Of a DNA stretch of 6,915 nt, positions 6,165 to 6,915 are shown piece after piece. The DNA lies in the NCBI GenBank assembly GCA_016198545.1, contig JACQIJ010000041.1, positions 1 through 6,915 of the forward strand, read 5' to 3'. Position 1 is the stretch's first letter. Each line of letters begins with the position of its first letter. The stretch is from Pseudomonadota bacterium. Its GTDB lineage: Bacteria > Pseudomonadota > Alphaproteobacteria > Micavibrionales > Micavibrionaceae. The notes beneath the pieces were generated by a model. It ran no database searches and was not told the DNA's origin. It saw only the letters and a program-made list of their open reading frames with translations. The position numbers and the translations under genes are program-made.

Positions 6165-6869
6165 ATGTCAAAAAACATCAAAATCGCCGCCTTCGGAGCC
6201 CTGAACCAGGGCAGTTACGACATGTTTGCCGAGTGCATGGGCGACATGGCGCGGCAACGCGGATGCGCAGCCTCCATTTCCTTCGCGGGCCCCTACCCCA
6301 ATGCCAAGGGCGTAACGGAGCCGGGCCGCCCCTTGCGCGCAGATGCCCTGAAAGATCCGGCGATGAAAGAAGAGCTTCTGGCCGCTGTCGCCAACGACGC
6401 GAAAGCGCTGGGCAGCAGACTGGATGTCTTTTGTATGCCCTGCATGTCCATGATCGGATTTCATGACGGCGTAGAGAAAAATCTGGGACGGCCCATCGTG
6501 CGGCTGGCAGATGCGCTGAAATCCTATTACGCGTCCGTGCCGAAGCTGGGCGTCATCCACATGCGCCCCGCCAGGGATCGGGTGAAGGAAATGTTCGGCG
6601 ACAAAGCCGTCACGCCGGATGATGCGCAAGCCGCTGCCCTGCTGGCTGCCGAAGAGCAGTCCAAAAAAGACGGCAGTCCCGCCGCCGTCGAATCCGCCAT
6701 GAAAGACATCACGGAAAACTTCAGGGATCAGGGCCTGACCCATGTCCTGTTCGCGCGCGCAGACGCGCCGATGGCGCAAAAATCGGCAGCCGGTAAAGTG
6801 GACGGAATAAAAATCGACAGCTACTTCGATATTCTGGCCCGTGCCATCGCCGATCAGTTCTGCAAATAG
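6165..6869 (+). CDS. Asp/Glu racemase superfamily protein, second catalytic Cys missing
   Basis: The product has 234 residues from this ATG. In-frame GTG codons at 6141 and 6144 would add 8 or 7; a weak AGG at 6135-6137 could serve them, while the ATG has no clear Shine-Dalgarno. I prefer the ATG because MSKNIKIAAFGAL puts the first strand where this superfamily normally has it. Numbering from GTG 6141, DVFCMPCMSM (95-104) matches the IPCNTAH region of aspartate racemases, with Cys101 as the likely counterpart of the first catalytic Cys. VRLADALKS (120-128) matches the segment after it. KLGVIHMRPARDRV (135-148) matches the start of the second half-domain, and KIDSYFDILARAIAD (224-238) matches the C-terminal helix. 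The second Cys motif, usually LGCTE, is replaced by FARAD (204-208). A normal two-base racemase reaction is therefore doubtful; a decarboxylase, lyase or isomerase, or a one-base variant, is possible. It lies 60 nt after the previous gene and is probably cotranscribed with it. Confidence 0.88.
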   Translation: MSKNIKIAAFGALNQGSYDMFAECMGDMARQRGCAASISFAGPYPNAKGVTEPGRPLRADALKDPAMKEELLAAVANDAKALGSRLDVFCMPCMSMIGFHDGVEKNLGRPIVRLADALKSYYASVPKLGVIHMRPARDRVKEMFGDKAVTPDDAQAAALLAAEEQSKKDGSPAAVESAMKDITENFRDQGLTHVLFARADAPMAQKSAAGKVDGIKIDSYFDILARAIADQFCK

Positions 6870-6915
6870 CGGCATCATTTATCAGTAAAAATACGTATGC
6901 AGGTGTATTTTAGCC

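Noticed and set aside
6168..6878. Long open frame on the minus strand (236 codons) opposite the racemase-like gene
   Set aside because: The plus strand has clear superfamily motifs here; the antisense translation is rich in His, Gly and Arg and looks like a shadow.
6888..6911. AAAATAC/GTATTTT inverted repeat at the right edge
   Set aside because: A 7-bp AT-rich stem with a 10-nt loop is weak, and the window ends 4 bases later, so neither terminator nor operator can be judged.
1..6915. CRISPR array, insertion sequence or riboswitch
   Set aside because: I saw no regularly spaced repeats, no transposase coding region or terminal repeats, and no leader long enough for a recognised riboswitch.

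Overview
The window reads as ordinary bacterial chromosome, with every gene I can support on the + strand. Base composition looks balanced by eye. The exported S41 proteases with SecA/SignalPeptidase-type leaders and a possible lipobox point to a Gram-negative bacterium. The protein style (CtpA-like carboxy-terminal proteases, a DPHSxY helical cap, and a tRNA-Asn with encoded CCA) would fit an alphaproteobacterium. That placement is an inference; nothing here fixes the genus.

Positions 18-5066 hold three consecutive, diverged paralogues of S41 carboxy-terminal processing peptidases. The first (18-1547) looks like a lipoprotein. The second (1562-3196) follows after 14 nt with its own strong ribosome binding site. 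The third (3312-5066) comes after a 115-nt spacer carrying a plausible sigma-70 promoter. All three keep the catalytic Ser, Lys and Gln, have an export signal, a helical N-terminal cap, a PDZ domain and a bipartite protease core. All three end in the same C-terminal module, which holds the only two cysteines of each mature protein, spaced 36 or 38 residues apart. The first two share an insertion of about 35 residues near the active site that the third lacks. The third instead carries a duplicated N-terminal helical cap. The first has a degraded version of the normally well kept DLRxNxGG motif.

Positions 5067-5321 are a short intergenic stretch with a hairpin that would work as an intrinsic terminator only on the minus strand, and an intact tRNA-Asn(GUU) gene at 5137-5211. 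Positions 5322-6104 encode a cytoplasmic-looking protein of 260 residues that I do not recognise with confidence. It starts with a eukaryotic-type N-myristoylation-like sequence (MGGKISSS) and has a pattern faintly like the permuted papain-like fold. Positions 6165-6869 (or from 6141) encode an Asp/Glu-racemase superfamily protein that keeps the first catalytic cysteine region but has lost the second.

The three proteases probably form one functional set in the envelope. They would mature or degrade C-terminal ends of exported proteins, with different anchoring and substrate-gating parts. The two genes after the tRNA are a separate unit, and I see no direct functional link to the proteases. 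The protease triplet with its cysteine-paired tail module is the most interesting part of the window.
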